From an uncultured Campylobacter sp. (GTDB lineage Bacteria > Campylobacterota > Campylobacteria > Campylobacterales > Campylobacteraceae): a stretch of 64,000 nucleotides of DNA. The stretch lies in contig NZ_CALLWC010000065.1 of NCBI RefSeq assembly GCF_938015785.1, forward strand, positions 1 through 64,000. Reading direction: 5' to 3'. Position 1 is the stretch's first letter; each line of letters opens with the position of its first letter. The notes below the pieces were generated by a model that saw only the letters and a list, made by a program, of their open reading frames with translations, was not told the DNA's origin and made no database searches. The position numbers and the translations under genes were made by a program. Shown piece after piece: positions 1 through 9,257 of the stretch.

Positions 1-3000
1 ATGGAATTTGCCGCACTCATTGATGAATCATAATTTATCTCTTTCGTGAAATTTAAATCCCGAGCACTTGCTAAATTGGGCGCATAGGCAAAATTTTGCC
101 ATACATTGCCAACCTCGGAATTTGATACGGAATTTTCCGCGTCGCTAGCCGAGCCGCAAACGTTCGCGGCGTTCGTGGCTGCAAATCTTTCACCGCTATT
201 AGAATTCGTCGCGCGGCTATCGCGATTTATCGAGCCGCTAAAATTTTCCGCTATTCGCACCGCGGCATCGATAGAATTTCCTCTGCAGACGCCGCTTTTA
301 TCCTCGCGTTCTGCACTGCGGATAGGATTTTTCGCCGCGCCAAATTTCTCGGGCATGCGCACCGCAGAGTCGATAGAGCTTTTTATCTCGTCAAAAATCC
401 CCGCTTCGCTTGCCGCGCCCGCCTTTTTTAGCGCGAATTTATAGCTCTGCTCGCAGCCCTGGATGTATAGGTTTTCTAGCCGCATGCCCGCCTCGCCGTC
501 GAAACTTACGGCTCGTAGGTCGCAAATGACCGCCGCAAATGCGTCGAATAGCCGCCCTAGCGAGCTTGAGCGGACGGCACGCGGTGCGATTTTTTCTAAA
601 TTTGTCGTCTCGCTCGCGCTAAATTTTGCCAAAAACTCGCGCGCAGCGTCCTTTGCATTAAATTTAAATATGAGCGCAAGCGCAAGCTTGTAGATGTTTT
701 TGATCGCATTCTCGCCGCCGATAAGCGCGATCTCATCAAATTTTGCGATGCGACGGTAGCCGCGCGGATCAAAGATCATCACCTCGCCACCCCAGATCGT
801 GCCGTCCGTGCCGTAGCCGGTGCCGTCGAAGCAAAAGCCTAGGTATTTTTTGCCGCTGCCTAACAGCTCATTTTGCGCCAGATTCGACACCAGATGCGCG
901 AAATGGTGCTGGTAGCGGATCACGGGGTATCCGCGCTGTTCGAAAAATCGCGTGTGCGAAAACTGCGGGTGCAGATCTGCGATGACGGCGTCGAATTTCA
1001 GCTCGTAGGCGCGCACAAACATATCCAAAAGCGCGAAAAATCGCTCATTCGTGGCGACATTTTTAAGATCGCCGATGTAGGGCGAGATGAAAATTTGCCC
1101 GTCTTTGTAGATTGCAAACTGATTTTTAAGCTCCGCTCCGAGCGCCAGGAAAGTGCCTTTTAGCCGGAATTTGCTAGGGAAAATTTTTGGATTCATTCCG
1201 CGAGATGTTCGCAAAAATAGCGCGCGATTTAGAGCGTCCGCTTCGGCGGAAAAATTTGTGTAGCTCGCCAGATTTGCGGTACTGGTACTTGCCGGTTTTG
1301 CGGCATTTGCGAAATTTACGAGGCTTGTCGGATTTGCAACGTTTTTTAAATTTGCGAGACCTGCGGCGCGGGTGAATTTCGTTCCGCAAACAAGTTTCGC
1401 TTCGGCGGCGGAATTTGCATCGTTTTGGTTTTTTTGAGGCGCCGAATTTGTGCCGCCGCAGCCAGTTTTGGAAGTAAAATTTACGACGTCGCAACTTGTA
1501 TCCGTATCGGAAGGTCTTTGCGAGTTCTCGAAATTTCGCCTATCTGCAAAATTTTCCTTAAAATTTTGCGGCGCGATAAGGGTTTGTATGGTTGCGGAAT
1601 TCTGCGTTAGAATGGAATTTTGCGCAGAGTTTTCCGTCTGAGTGCAGATCGGAAGCGACTCGGAAATTGTGTTCGAATTGCAAGCCATTTTTGAATCAGG
1701 CGCCAAAGTTCGCGCTTCAAATAGCGGTAAAAAGGCGATACTATCGTCACTCGGCGTTAAAATTTCGCGGTCGTTATCCAGGTAAAACGAGATGACGCTG
1801 TCCAGCTTCGCGCGCAACTCCTCGCTGCTAACAATAATGGGCTCGCCGCTAATGTTGGCGCTTGTGGCGACGATCGGGCGATCAAAGTATTCAAAAAGCA
1901 GCAGATGCACGCCGGTGTTGGCTAGGAAAATGCCGATTTTATTAAGGTTCGGCGCCACGCTTGGAGCGATAAAAATCGCACCCGCCTTAAAAATCGCCGA
2001 AAAGCTCGCAGGTAAACGCACGAAATTGCCCCTGTTAGCGGAACATGCGCCATGCGCCTCCGCCACACACGCCTGCGCAGAGCATGAACCTTGCAAATTT
2101 ATCGTCTGTTGCGGACTCGGCTCGCACGCCGCACGCTGCAAGTCCACTCTATACTCAGCATGTTGCAAACCCTGAATATTCGCCGAATTTTGCGAAATAG
2201 ACTTGTCCGTCGCAAGCCGAGAATCAAGCCCATTCGCCGTGCATTGCAAGTCTTGGCTATCTGCCGCGGACTGTAAATTTAATTTGTTAATTGCTTGCTG
2301 CAGCTTTAGCTCGCCTTCTGCTTGCAGCGAGTTCAAATTTTTAGCCGCGTACTGCGAACCAGACCCATTCGATGCGCGTCCTAGCTCGTTTTCTGCGCTC
2401 CGCAAGTCGCCTGTAGCCGCGTCGCAGGCGAAACTGCGGCGCGCCGTTTTGCTAAAAATTTGCGCACTATGCAACCTGCCCTGCTCCATGCAAACTCCAA
2501 CATTTTGCGTGCTAAAATTTTGCGCCGCCAAATTGCGTAAATTTTGTAGTGCAAAACCCTGCTCTTGCGCCGAATTCTCTAGCTCGCCAGCAAATTTCGG
2601 CGATATAGAATTTTGGTCTTGCACCTTTAAATTTTGCGCGCTGAAATCCGCCGCAAAGCCCGCCTCTGTGCGCCAAACAAATTCACGCTTTTTTAAAATC
2701 ACGATCGGCTTGACGTTGCAATCTATCAGCGCCTCCTCTTCTGCGCTTAGGCTCGCTGTGCGCCCTGCCTGCGCTGCGTCGCGACACATGATCGCAAAAG
2801 GCTTGCTTGGGCGTTTTTTGAGCGTTCGCAGCATGCGTACTGCGCGCTCGTTCGTCGCATCGCAGACGATGTGAAAGCCGCCCATACCTTTGATCGCGCC
2901 GATCTGTCCGTGCCGCAAAAGCTCCGCCGTGCGCGCTATCGCATCCTCGCCGCTAGATAAAATTTCGCCGTCCGCGCCGCATAAAAACAGCTGCGGGCCG

Positions 3001-4046
3001 CAGTGCGGGCAGGAGATCGGCTCGGCGTGATAGCGGCGCGTGAGCGGGTCCGTGTATTCGCCACGGCAGAACTCGCACATCTCAAACGCCCTCATCGTGG
3101 TGTTTGCGCGGTCATACGGCAGTGCGGCGATGATGCTAAGGCGCGGGCCGCAATCCGTGCAGTTGATAAAAGGGTAGTGAAAGCGCGGATTTTGCGGGTC
3201 GTAAAACTCCTTTTTGCACTGATCGCAGATCGCAAAATCGGGCAGGATCGGGTTAAATTTACGCCCCTTCTTGGATTGCGTGATCTTAAAATCAGTAAAA
3301 TTCTGCGTAAAATATTGCGTATTTAGATCGGTGCGGATGATCCTATCGATTCGGCAAAGCGGCGGCGCTTCGCTGCGAAGTCGCTGCTTGAAAATTTCTA
3401 AAATTTCTTCTTCGCGCGGATCTTGCTCGGCGCTTTGCGGATTGCGTTTAAAGCCCTGCAAATCCCACTTCGCATCTTGCAAGTCGCGCTTAGTATTTTG
3501 CAAGCCTTGCGACGATTCATTCTGCGACATACCGCGCTGCTGCGACGAATTTTGCACGACGAAATTTTGATCCGACGAAGCTGGCAAAATGGAGCCCTGC
3601 TCGTTTAGATCGGTCTCGAATAAGTTCGGTAAAAATTTCTCGCTCGCTGCGGTTTGCAAATCATCCGTCAAATCATGCGGCAAGCTCGGCGTACTCTGCG
3701 GCGAAAAGAAACTCTCGTTTAAATTTGAACTTGCAAAATTTAGTGATGAGTTCGCGGCCTCGTTAGAATTCGACTCGGCAGAATTTAAAGACCGAGCAGC
3801 TGATGACGATACTTTCTGCGCTTGAATTTCGTTAGAATTTGGCTCATCTAAATTTAAAGGGGCGGAATTTTTATCAATCGAGCCTTTTTGCGGCTCGGAA
3901 AGGTCTGCGCAAACGATGATTTTAACGCCCTCGCCGTCGTTATAAACCTCGCCTTTTAGCCCCAAATCCACGGCGAGTTTGTAGACGAAGGGGCGAAACC
4001 CGACCCCCTGCACTGCTCCGAAAACCTCAAATTTAGCCGCTTTCAT
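1..4046 (-). CDS. hypF: HypF carbamoyltransferase (hydrogenase maturation), 3' end beyond the window, with large repeat-coded insertions
   Basis: HypF makes the cyanide ligands of the NiFe centre from carbamoyl phosphate. The minus frame is open from ATG 4046 to base 1 (1348 codons and still going; the family is usually about 750 aa). In order I see the acylphosphatase motif VQGVGFRPF, four CxxC pairs in a double zinc finger (about 3000-3240), a YrdC-like domain (GAIKGMGGFHIVCDA), and the Kae1-like domain (HFAHLVSNLAQ, FDGTGYGTDGTIWGGE). Four low-complexity Asn/Ser/Gln-rich stretches interrupt it at about 3419-3899, 2030-2690, 1230-1720 and 1-430. They fall between conserved blocks and keep the frame. 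They are full of AAATTT/GAATTC-type hexamers. The start has no clear Shine-Dalgarno. A 286-bp gap without a convincing gene separates it from hydE upstream. The family call is secure; whether the protein folds with its inserts is not known. Confidence 0.9.
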   Translation of the reverse strand, partial: MKAAKFEVFGAVQGVGFRPFVYKLAVDLGLKGEVYNDGEGVKIIVCADLSEPQKGSIDKNSAPLNLDEPNSNEIQAQKVSSSAARSLNSAESNSNEAANSSLNFASSNLNESFFSPQSTPSLPHDLTDDLQTAASEKFLPNLFETDLNEQGSILPASSDQNFVVQNSSQQRGMSQNESSQGLQNTKRDLQDAKWDLQGFKRNPQSAEQDPREEEILEIFKQRLRSEAPPLCRIDRIIRTDLNTQYFTQNFTDFKITQSKKGRKFNPILPDFAICDQCKKEFYDPQNPRFHYPFINCTDCGPRLSIIAALPYDRANTTMRAFEMCEFCRGEYTDPLTRRYHAEPISCPHCGPQLFLCGADGEILSSGEDAIARTAELLRHGQIGAIKGMGGFHIVCDATNERAVRMLRTLKKRPSKPFAIMCRDAAQAGRTASLSAEEEALIDCNVKPIVILKKREFVWRTEAGFAADFSAQNLKVQDQNSISPKFAGELENSAQEQGFALQNLRNLAAQNFSTQNVGVCMEQGRLHSAQIFSKTARRSFACDAATGDLRSAENELGRASNGSGSQYAAKNLNSLQAEGELKLQQAINKLNLQSAADSQDLQCTANGLDSRLATDKSISQNSANIQGLQHAEYRVDLQRAACEPSPQQTINLQGSCSAQACVAEAHGACSANRGNFVRLPASFSAIFKAGAIFIAPSVAPNLNKIGIFLANTGVHLLLFEYFDRPIVATSANISGEPIIVSSEELRAKLDSVISFYLDNDREILTPSDDSIAFLPLFEARTLAPDSKMACNSNTISESLPICTQTENSAQNSILTQNSATIQTLIAPQNFKENFADRRNFENSQRPSDTDTSCDVVNFTSKTGCGGTNSAPQKNQNDANSAAEAKLVCGTKFTRAAGLANLKNVANPTSLVNFANAAKPASTSTANLASYTNFSAEADALNRALFLRTSRGMNPKIFPSKFRLKGTFLALGAELKNQFAIYKDGQIFISPYIGDLKNVATNERFFALLDMFVRAYELKFDAVIADLHPQFSHTRFFEQRGYPVIRYQHHFAHLVSNLAQNELLGSGKKYLGFCFDGTGYGTDGTIWGGEVMIFDPRGYRRIAKFDEIALIGGENAIKNIYKLALALIFKFNAKDAAREFLAKFSASETTNLEKIAPRAVRSSSLGRLFDAFAAVICDLRAVSFDGEAGMRLENLYIQGCEQSYKFALKKAGAASEAGIFDEIKSSIDSAVRMPEKFGAAKNPIRSAEREDKSGVCRGNSIDAAVRIAENFSGSINRDSRATNSNSGERFAATNAANVCGSASDAENSVSNSEVGNVWQNFAYAPNLASARDLNFTKEINYDSSMSAANS

Positions 4047-4332
4047 GTATGTGCTTTCATAAATTACGCGCCGCCGCAGCTGTTTTGCAAGCAAGTTGCG
4101 CTCGCTGCAAGCGGACAAAACGTACCGAGCGCCTCAAAATATGCTCTAAATTTAATAAAATTTGTTCCTTCACGCCCGCGCCCTTTGCCGCTTTTTTTGA
4201 AATTTCGCAAGGTCTCGTTTGCGCTAAGCTTAGTCCGTATGACGCGGCTATCGGCGCCGCAATGTCCGCGCAACTCGCCGTTTTGCGGATAAGACTTAGT
4301 AGTTTTGCCGAAAATTCGCATATACACCCAAT

Positions 4333-5970
4333 CTAGCGAGCTTGAAGCGCGAAGCTGTCGCTAAAGCTCGCGTCAAAATTTTTGCAAAGCCTAAGCATCA
4401 AATCCGCAAATTTGCGCCCGCTAAACATCGCTCCGCCGAAGATCAAAACGTCAAAGTCCTCTTTGCGCTCATCCGCCAGATCGCTTAAAAAATAGCCTAA
4501 ACTATCGAAAAATCCGAACGCAAACAGCTTTTCATTGGCGCCTGCGAGCGCATAGCTCATCGCTGAGCGCAAAATTTTATCCGCTTGCACGCAGCCGCGC
4601 TCGTCCGTGCAAAAATCGAGTCGCACCCCTTTGCCGCCCGCAAAATCTTCCGCAGCCGCGATCAAAAACGCCGCATCGCGCCCCCAGATAAGCTGCGCGG
4701 CGACGCTAAAGATGCTGTGAAATCCCGCGTTTGCGCTTTTCAAAATTTCATCGATTTTTGCGGCGTTTACGCTAAATTTGGCGCTGAAATTTTCAAACAA
4801 CTTCGCGCCCGTTTCGTCCGCGCAAATTTGCGCCTTAAGCTCGTCGAAGCTGCGCGGCAGATTAAATTTAAGCAGAATTTTTTTAGAGCTTTCGCCATAA
4901 ATTGCGATCTCGTCGTCCGCGCCCACTCCCAAAAAGCAGCGCAAAACCCGTTTTTTAGGATCATCTAAAAGCCCCTTCTCGCGGCACGTAAGCGCAAAAA
5001 GAGCGGAGTTTTTGTCGTTTGAGTTTTTCAGATAAGAGCTCGCGCTGCCGCTTAAAAAATCCTCGTTTTGCACGATCAAAAAGCCGTTTTGCAGCGGCGC
5101 GACCTTAAAAATTTTATCTTTTTGCGCCGCGCTTTCGCATTTTGCGCTTAAAAAATAGATCCCGTCACTTGCCAAAGCGCGCCCCAGCGCAAACACGAAT
5201 ATGTCACCCGCAAGCTTTACGTCAAAAAATTTAGGCGCGTCCTCGTGGTTTTTTCTAAAAATCGCATTGGTTTTTAGGCTTATGAGCGGCTTTTCGAAGG
5301 CTGCGAGCGCGATTTTGCTCTTTTCGTCGCTCACAAAAATCCCATCCAGCGCGCCCACTCCTGCAGCTATCAGAAAATCGGCGCTAAAATCCACGTCCGC
5401 CTTGAGCGTGAAAGTTGCGCCACCGCGCTTAATCTGCACCTGCTGAGCATGAAATAAGTTTATGCGGCAAAACTCTAGTAAGCGGGCAAAATTCTCCCTG
5501 CTTACCGCTTCAAATTTGCCGTCATGAAGCACGCTAGCGCCGCTTATTATTGCGAATTCGTTTTGAGACGGCTCGGCGTGAGCGAGGTATTCCTTCATCA
5601 CTCGCGGGGTAAAATTATTAAATTTAGCCGCGCTATGGGCATTTGAAATTTCATCCTCTAAAAATTTACTTATATCGCCCGAGGAGGTATCTTCAAACGT
5701 GCCGTTAAATTTCAGCGTTTTCGCTTCGGCGCCGCCCTCGTCCACCACGCGCACGGAGGATTTTGCCAAAAATATGGAGTTTGGAATCAGAGGCATCGCC
5801 TCGTCGCTAAATTTTAAAATTTCATCCTCGCCGCCGCGCACGAAAAGGCTTATTAAGCTCGCCTCTTTTTTTAGGCAAAACTCAAGTGCGCTTTTGCGAG
5901 CATAAAACAGCAAGAAGTGCGCTATTAGCGCGTTTTCATTAAGGTAGTTAAACTCATATGCTACTATCAT
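4333..5970 (-). CDS. hydE: HydE, hydrogenase accessory protein of Campylobacterota
   Basis: This 545-aa protein follows hydD, the position of HydE in Helicobacter and related genera, where it is needed for hydrogenase activity by an unknown mechanism. The last 130 residues resemble the end of HypF's Kae1-like domain: a FHSIFSVAAQ segment, a LILRSAMSYALAG-like helix region (seen as KILRSAMSYALAG) and a Gly-rich VLIFGGAMFSGRKF strand-turn. That is my reading and not a database result. A longer frame begins at 6045, but ATG 5970 has a purine-rich site (AAAGGGGGCGAG) directly upstream and overlaps the hydD stop by only 17 bp, so I chose it. No signal peptide or membrane helix is apparent, so it is probably cytoplasmic. 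Confidence 0.75.
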   Translation of the reverse strand: MIVAYEFNYLNENALIAHFLLFYARKSALEFCLKKEASLISLFVRGGEDEILKFSDEAMPLIPNSIFLAKSSVRVVDEGGAEAKTLKFNGTFEDTSSGDISKFLEDEISNAHSAAKFNNFTPRVMKEYLAHAEPSQNEFAIISGASVLHDGKFEAVSRENFARLLEFCRINLFHAQQVQIKRGGATFTLKADVDFSADFLIAAGVGALDGIFVSDEKSKIALAAFEKPLISLKTNAIFRKNHEDAPKFFDVKLAGDIFVFALGRALASDGIYFLSAKCESAAQKDKIFKVAPLQNGFLIVQNEDFLSGSASSYLKNSNDKNSALFALTCREKGLLDDPKKRVLRCFLGVGADDEIAIYGESSKKILLKFNLPRSFDELKAQICADETGAKLFENFSAKFSVNAAKIDEILKSANAGFHSIFSVAAQLIWGRDAAFLIAAAEDFAGGKGVRLDFCTDERGCVQADKILRSAMSYALAGANEKLFAFGFFDSLGYFLSDLADERKEDFDVLIFGGAMFSGRKFADLMLRLCKNFDASFSDSFALQAR

Positions 5971-6859
5971 CTCGCCCCCTTTTTGCAAATCGATCCGCGA
6001 TATCTTGGGCGCTAAGATCGGCGATTTTTTCATGCGCGAAGCCAAGATCCGATAGGTACTGCAGCGCCGTTTTTTCCATAGTTTTTGAAGATTTTAATAT
6101 CGCGGAGCTTAGCTTAAAGCTCGCTTCCTCGATGCGCCGCGGCACGACCGCTAGAATTTTAACGTGAGGCAGATCGCCGCAAAGATCCATCATCTGCAGG
6201 GTTTGAAGCATTTCGACCTCGTGTGCCGAGCCGCTCCAGCTGATCTGCTTAGGCATCGCGTCGTAGTCGAAAAAATACACCTCGCCGCCCTTTGCGCCGT
6301 CCGCGTCTATGCAATCTACGAGCAAAATTTCATCAAATTCCGCTATCGTAGGCATAAGAAAGCTAGCCAGAGTCCCGCCGTCGATAAATCGGATCTGATC
6401 CGCGCTACTGCTCGGCGCGGCTGAATTTACGGCGATGAAGTCCGAATTGATAGAGCTTTGCGCTGCGGAATTTATGACGGAATTCTGCGAAGTAAAATTT
6501 GAAGCGGAATTCTGCTTGGCGGAATTTTGAGCGGCGAAATTTCGATCTAAATTTACCGTCTTGGAATTTCGGAGAGAATTTACTACTGTGGCATTCTGCT
6601 CGGAGATAAAATTTTCATCCGCAGAATTTTGCGAGGGGTCGCGCTCTATGGAATTTTGCGAGGTAGAATTTTGTATCGCAGATACTTGGGCGGAATTTTG
6701 CATAAAATTCTGCGCCGTTAAATTCTCGCCCGCCTTAGAATTTCGTGCGGCGGTTTTAGGATAAAATTTATAGTTCTGCGCGAGCGCGCGGACGAAGTGC
6801 ACGCCTATGCCCTCGTCCGCGTAGATGACATTGCCAATACCCAGTACCAGCACCCTCAA
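5954..6859 (-). CDS. hydD: HydD, hydrogenase large-subunit maturation endopeptidase with a ~125-aa insertion
   Basis: HydD is the HyaD/HybD-type protease that clips the HydB C-terminus once the NiFe centre is in place. Conserved blocks are the N-terminus MRVLVLGIGNVIYADEGIG (Ni-sensing acidic residue in DEG), FIDGGTL, the LLVDCIDADG segment and SAHEVEM. Between NYKFYP (about residue 33) and DQIRFIDGG (about 155) lies an Asn/Ser/Gln-rich stretch built of QNS, QNF and NF units. Without it the protein would have the usual length of about 175-180 aa. The start is TTG 6859, in a TTGA overlap with the hydC stop, which points to coupled translation. At DNA level the insert holds 19 RAATTY hexamers in about 350 bp. 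Confidence 0.9.
   Translation of the reverse strand: MRVLVLGIGNVIYADEGIGVHFVRALAQNYKFYPKTAARNSKAGENLTAQNFMQNSAQVSAIQNSTSQNSIERDPSQNSADENFISEQNATVVNSLRNSKTVNLDRNFAAQNSAKQNSASNFTSQNSVINSAAQSSINSDFIAVNSAAPSSSADQIRFIDGGTLASFLMPTIAEFDEILLVDCIDADGAKGGEVYFFDYDAMPKQISWSGSAHEVEMLQTLQMMDLCGDLPHVKILAVVPRRIEEASFKLSSAILKSSKTMEKTALQYLSDLGFAHEKIADLSAQDIADRFAKRGRDDSSI
6422..6770. repeat. In-frame RAATTY hexamer array inside hydD
   Basis: Counting by eye there are 19 RAATTY hexamers (GAATTT, AAATTT, GAATTC, AAATTC) in about 350 bp, against a random expectation below one and about six in the neighbouring 1722-bp hydB. The units are separated by non-identical spacers, so this is a dispersed-motif array and not a clean tandem repeat. 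On the coding strand it reads mainly as QNS, QNF and NF. Confidence 0.85.
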
Positions 6860-7530
6860 GCGTGCTCTTCCTTTTTAAATTTATAGCCGCTTACGATCGC
6901 ATCCATCGCGCCGTCTCTGCCCTTGACGGCGTTAAAGACCGCCATATAGACGTGGATCGGTACGAAGATTATGATGATATTCATGCAAAGATGATGTATC
7001 ATTCGCACTTCGCTTAGACCGCCCATCGCAGCTTCCAGCGGGCGTAAGAGCCCGTATAGCGCGCCGCCCAACCCCTCGTGATAGACGTGAACGTATAGAA
7101 TCATTCCGGTTAGGCAGATTACGAATAGCACTAGATAAAAGCCCAGATAGGAGATGAACTGTAGCGGGTTATAAACGCCGCGAAGATGCGGGTGCTCGCC
7201 CAAAAAGATATAGTATTTGATCTGAGCGATCCAGACGCGCGGGCTAAAAAAATCTTTGATGCTTAAAAGCTCTTTTCTGCTCTTTTTATCGAAGAAGAAA
7301 AGGTAGGTTTTAAAGATCGCCGCACCGATCATCGCAAAGCCGAAGATCAGATGCACGAATCTAAATTTAGCCTGCATGAAAAGCACCGGCTCGGGATTTA
7401 CCTCGGGCGCGGTGAAAACAAAGGCGATGTAATATCCGGTGATCACCAAAAGCGTAATGCAAAGCGCGCGCAGCCAGTGTGTGAGCCTAAGACCGATTGA
7501 GAACTCGTATTCCGCAAATCTTTTTTTCAT
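6856..7530 (-). CDS. hydC: HydC, membrane cytochrome b subunit of NiFe hydrogenase
   Basis: HydC is the di-haem cytochrome b (224 aa) that anchors the periplasmic hydrogenase and passes electrons to menaquinone. Four hydrophobic segments are visible, including LRALCITLLVITGYYIAFVF, FVHLIFGFAMIGAAIF, YLGFYLVLFVICLTGMILYV and MNIIIIFVPIHVYMAVF. Histidines in or near these helices (LTHWLRA, RFVHLIFG, IHHLCMN, VPIHVYM) are the expected haem ligands. It starts 3 bp after hydB and its stop overlaps the hydD start. Length and order match the Wolinella/Campylobacter hydABC operons. Confidence 0.93.
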   Translation of the reverse strand: MKKRFAEYEFSIGLRLTHWLRALCITLLVITGYYIAFVFTAPEVNPEPVLFMQAKFRFVHLIFGFAMIGAAIFKTYLFFFDKKSRKELLSIKDFFSPRVWIAQIKYYIFLGEHPHLRGVYNPLQFISYLGFYLVLFVICLTGMILYVHVYHEGLGGALYGLLRPLEAAMGGLSEVRMIHHLCMNIIIIFVPIHVYMAVFNAVKGRDGAMDAIVSGYKFKKEEHA

Positions 7531-7533
7531 GAT

Positions 7534-9255
7534 TTATCCTTTGCTGGGATCTACCCTATAGCAGCCAAGCTCCGCTCCTTTGACGTCCATTACGTGCACG
7601 GCGCAGGCGATGCAAGGATCGTAAGAGTGGATGCGGCGGATGATCTCTAGCGGCTTGGAAAGATCGGCAAGTTTAAGCCCGATCAAGCAGGATTCGTAAG
7701 CGCCCATAGCGCCGTCTTTATCCTTCGGAGTGGCGTTCCAAGTAGAAGGTACGACCGCCTGCCAGTTTTTGATGACGCCCTTTTCGATCCTGCACCAGTG
7801 GCTAAGCGCGCCGCGCGGCACGTGGCCGATATAGCGACCTTTGTACTCTTTTGAGTTATCGATTACATATTTTGCGCAGGTTTCGGTATCGCCGCTTTTG
7901 ATGTTTGCGATCAAATTTTCTAGCGCAATCAGTCCGTTGTCGGCTACGACTTTAGCCTCAATCATACGGCACGCCGTTCGTCCAAGCGTCGAAAATACCG
8001 CCTCAAGCGGCAAGCCGGCGTCTTTTAGGAATTGATCCACGACCTTTACTACGCGCTCGTTTTTCTTTGCGTAATTTACCACGATATTTGCAAGCGGTCC
8101 TACTTGAAGCGGCTTGCCGTCGTAGCGCGGAGCTTTGATCCAGGTGTATTTGCCCTGGGTATCGAGCACCTTTGTATGTGCTTCTTTGCCGTGCGCGTCG
8201 ATACTCTGTCCGTCCTTAAGGCCCGTATAATTCGGCTCTTGCTCGCCGTCGTAAGGATGAAGCGCCGCATCGTTTTTATACCACGCATGCGTTGCCTCCT
8301 CGGTGATCTTGTTCTCATCGAGCTCCAAAACCTTGCTAATATCGCCGTCAAGGATCATGCCGCTTTGAAATAGCCATTCGTTCTTTGAAAGCTGAAATTC
8401 TTGGTGAGTCCATAAATTTGCCACGCCGATATCGTTTAGCACGCTAGGCTCGTTACCGTAAGCCTTCGCAGCCATTACGAGATCAGGATAGTAGGCGCGA
8501 TTTACGAAGTCCGCGACCTCTTTAAATTTAGACATATATTCGCCCAGTCTTGCAGGGCTTAGGATATCCATTACGCAGGTTACGCCGCCTACGGTGAGGC
8601 TTTGCGGATGAGGCTGTTTCGCACCGAATATCGCCATCATCTGAGCCGCCGTGCGCTGAATGCGCAAACACTCAAGATAGTGCGAAAGAGCGATTAAATT
8701 TTGCTCCGGGCTAAGCTTATATGTTGGGTGGCCGAAGTAGGCGTTGGCAAAAGGCCCCAAAGCGCCTTTCTTAACAAAAGCACCCACGCGATCTTGCACC
8801 TCTTTTAGTTTATCCGCACCGCACGCATAAGGGGTATCGCAGTATTTAAACGCCTCCTCACTCGCCTTTTTAGGATCGGCGCTAAGAGCGCTTACTACAT
8901 CTACGAAATCAAGCCCGTGGAGTTGATAAAAATGCACCGGATGATCGTGCAAAAATAGCGCGTTAGCCATCAGCGTGCGCGTCAGCAAGGCATTTAACGG
9001 CGGAGTGATACCGAGGGCGTTTTCTACCGCGACGATACCCGCTTTGTAATGCGAGAAGGTGCAGACGCCGCAAATTCTTTGCATAAAAAATCCCGCGTCG
9101 CGCGGATCTCTGTTTTTTACTATAGTCTCAAGCCCGCGCCATAGCGTCGAGCTACTATAAGCCTCGCGGACGACGTTTTCATCATCCACTACGACCTCTA
9201 TTCTTAAATGTCCCTCTATTCTGGTTATCGGATCTATTACGATTCTTTGCGACAT
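7534..9255 (-). CDS. hydB: HydB, NiFe hydrogenase large subunit
   Basis: This is the catalytic subunit (573 aa) of the membrane-bound, periplasm-facing uptake hydrogenase. The Ni-Fe site is carried by the N-terminal RICGVC pair (about residue 61) and the C-terminal DPCIACAVH pair. Maturation cleaves after the His of that motif and removes the tail VMDVKGAELGCYRVDPSKG, the job of HydD. It has no signal sequence of its own and is presumably co-exported with HydA's Tat signal. It is the second gene of the operon, 2 bp after hydA, with an AAAGGGG ribosome site inside the end of hydA. It has few RAATTY hexamers and serves as a baseline for the window. Confidence 0.97.
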   Translation of the reverse strand: MSQRIVIDPITRIEGHLRIEVVVDDENVVREAYSSSTLWRGLETIVKNRDPRDAGFFMQRICGVCTFSHYKAGIVAVENALGITPPLNALLTRTLMANALFLHDHPVHFYQLHGLDFVDVVSALSADPKKASEEAFKYCDTPYACGADKLKEVQDRVGAFVKKGALGPFANAYFGHPTYKLSPEQNLIALSHYLECLRIQRTAAQMMAIFGAKQPHPQSLTVGGVTCVMDILSPARLGEYMSKFKEVADFVNRAYYPDLVMAAKAYGNEPSVLNDIGVANLWTHQEFQLSKNEWLFQSGMILDGDISKVLELDENKITEEATHAWYKNDAALHPYDGEQEPNYTGLKDGQSIDAHGKEAHTKVLDTQGKYTWIKAPRYDGKPLQVGPLANIVVNYAKKNERVVKVVDQFLKDAGLPLEAVFSTLGRTACRMIEAKVVADNGLIALENLIANIKSGDTETCAKYVIDNSKEYKGRYIGHVPRGALSHWCRIEKGVIKNWQAVVPSTWNATPKDKDGAMGAYESCLIGLKLADLSKPLEIIRRIHSYDPCIACAVHVMDVKGAELGCYRVDPSKG

Positions 9256-9257
9256 GA

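Noticed and set aside
106..3825. A series of plus-strand frames of 60-223 codons
   Set aside because: They are the antisense of hypF and its repeat inserts. They have no ribosome sites or domains and consist of Phe/Ser/Ala/Cys-rich shadow sequence.
4064..4327. 87-codon minus frame between hydE and hypF
   Set aside because: No ribosome site, no recognisable feature, and it overlaps an equally long plus frame. Treated as gap.
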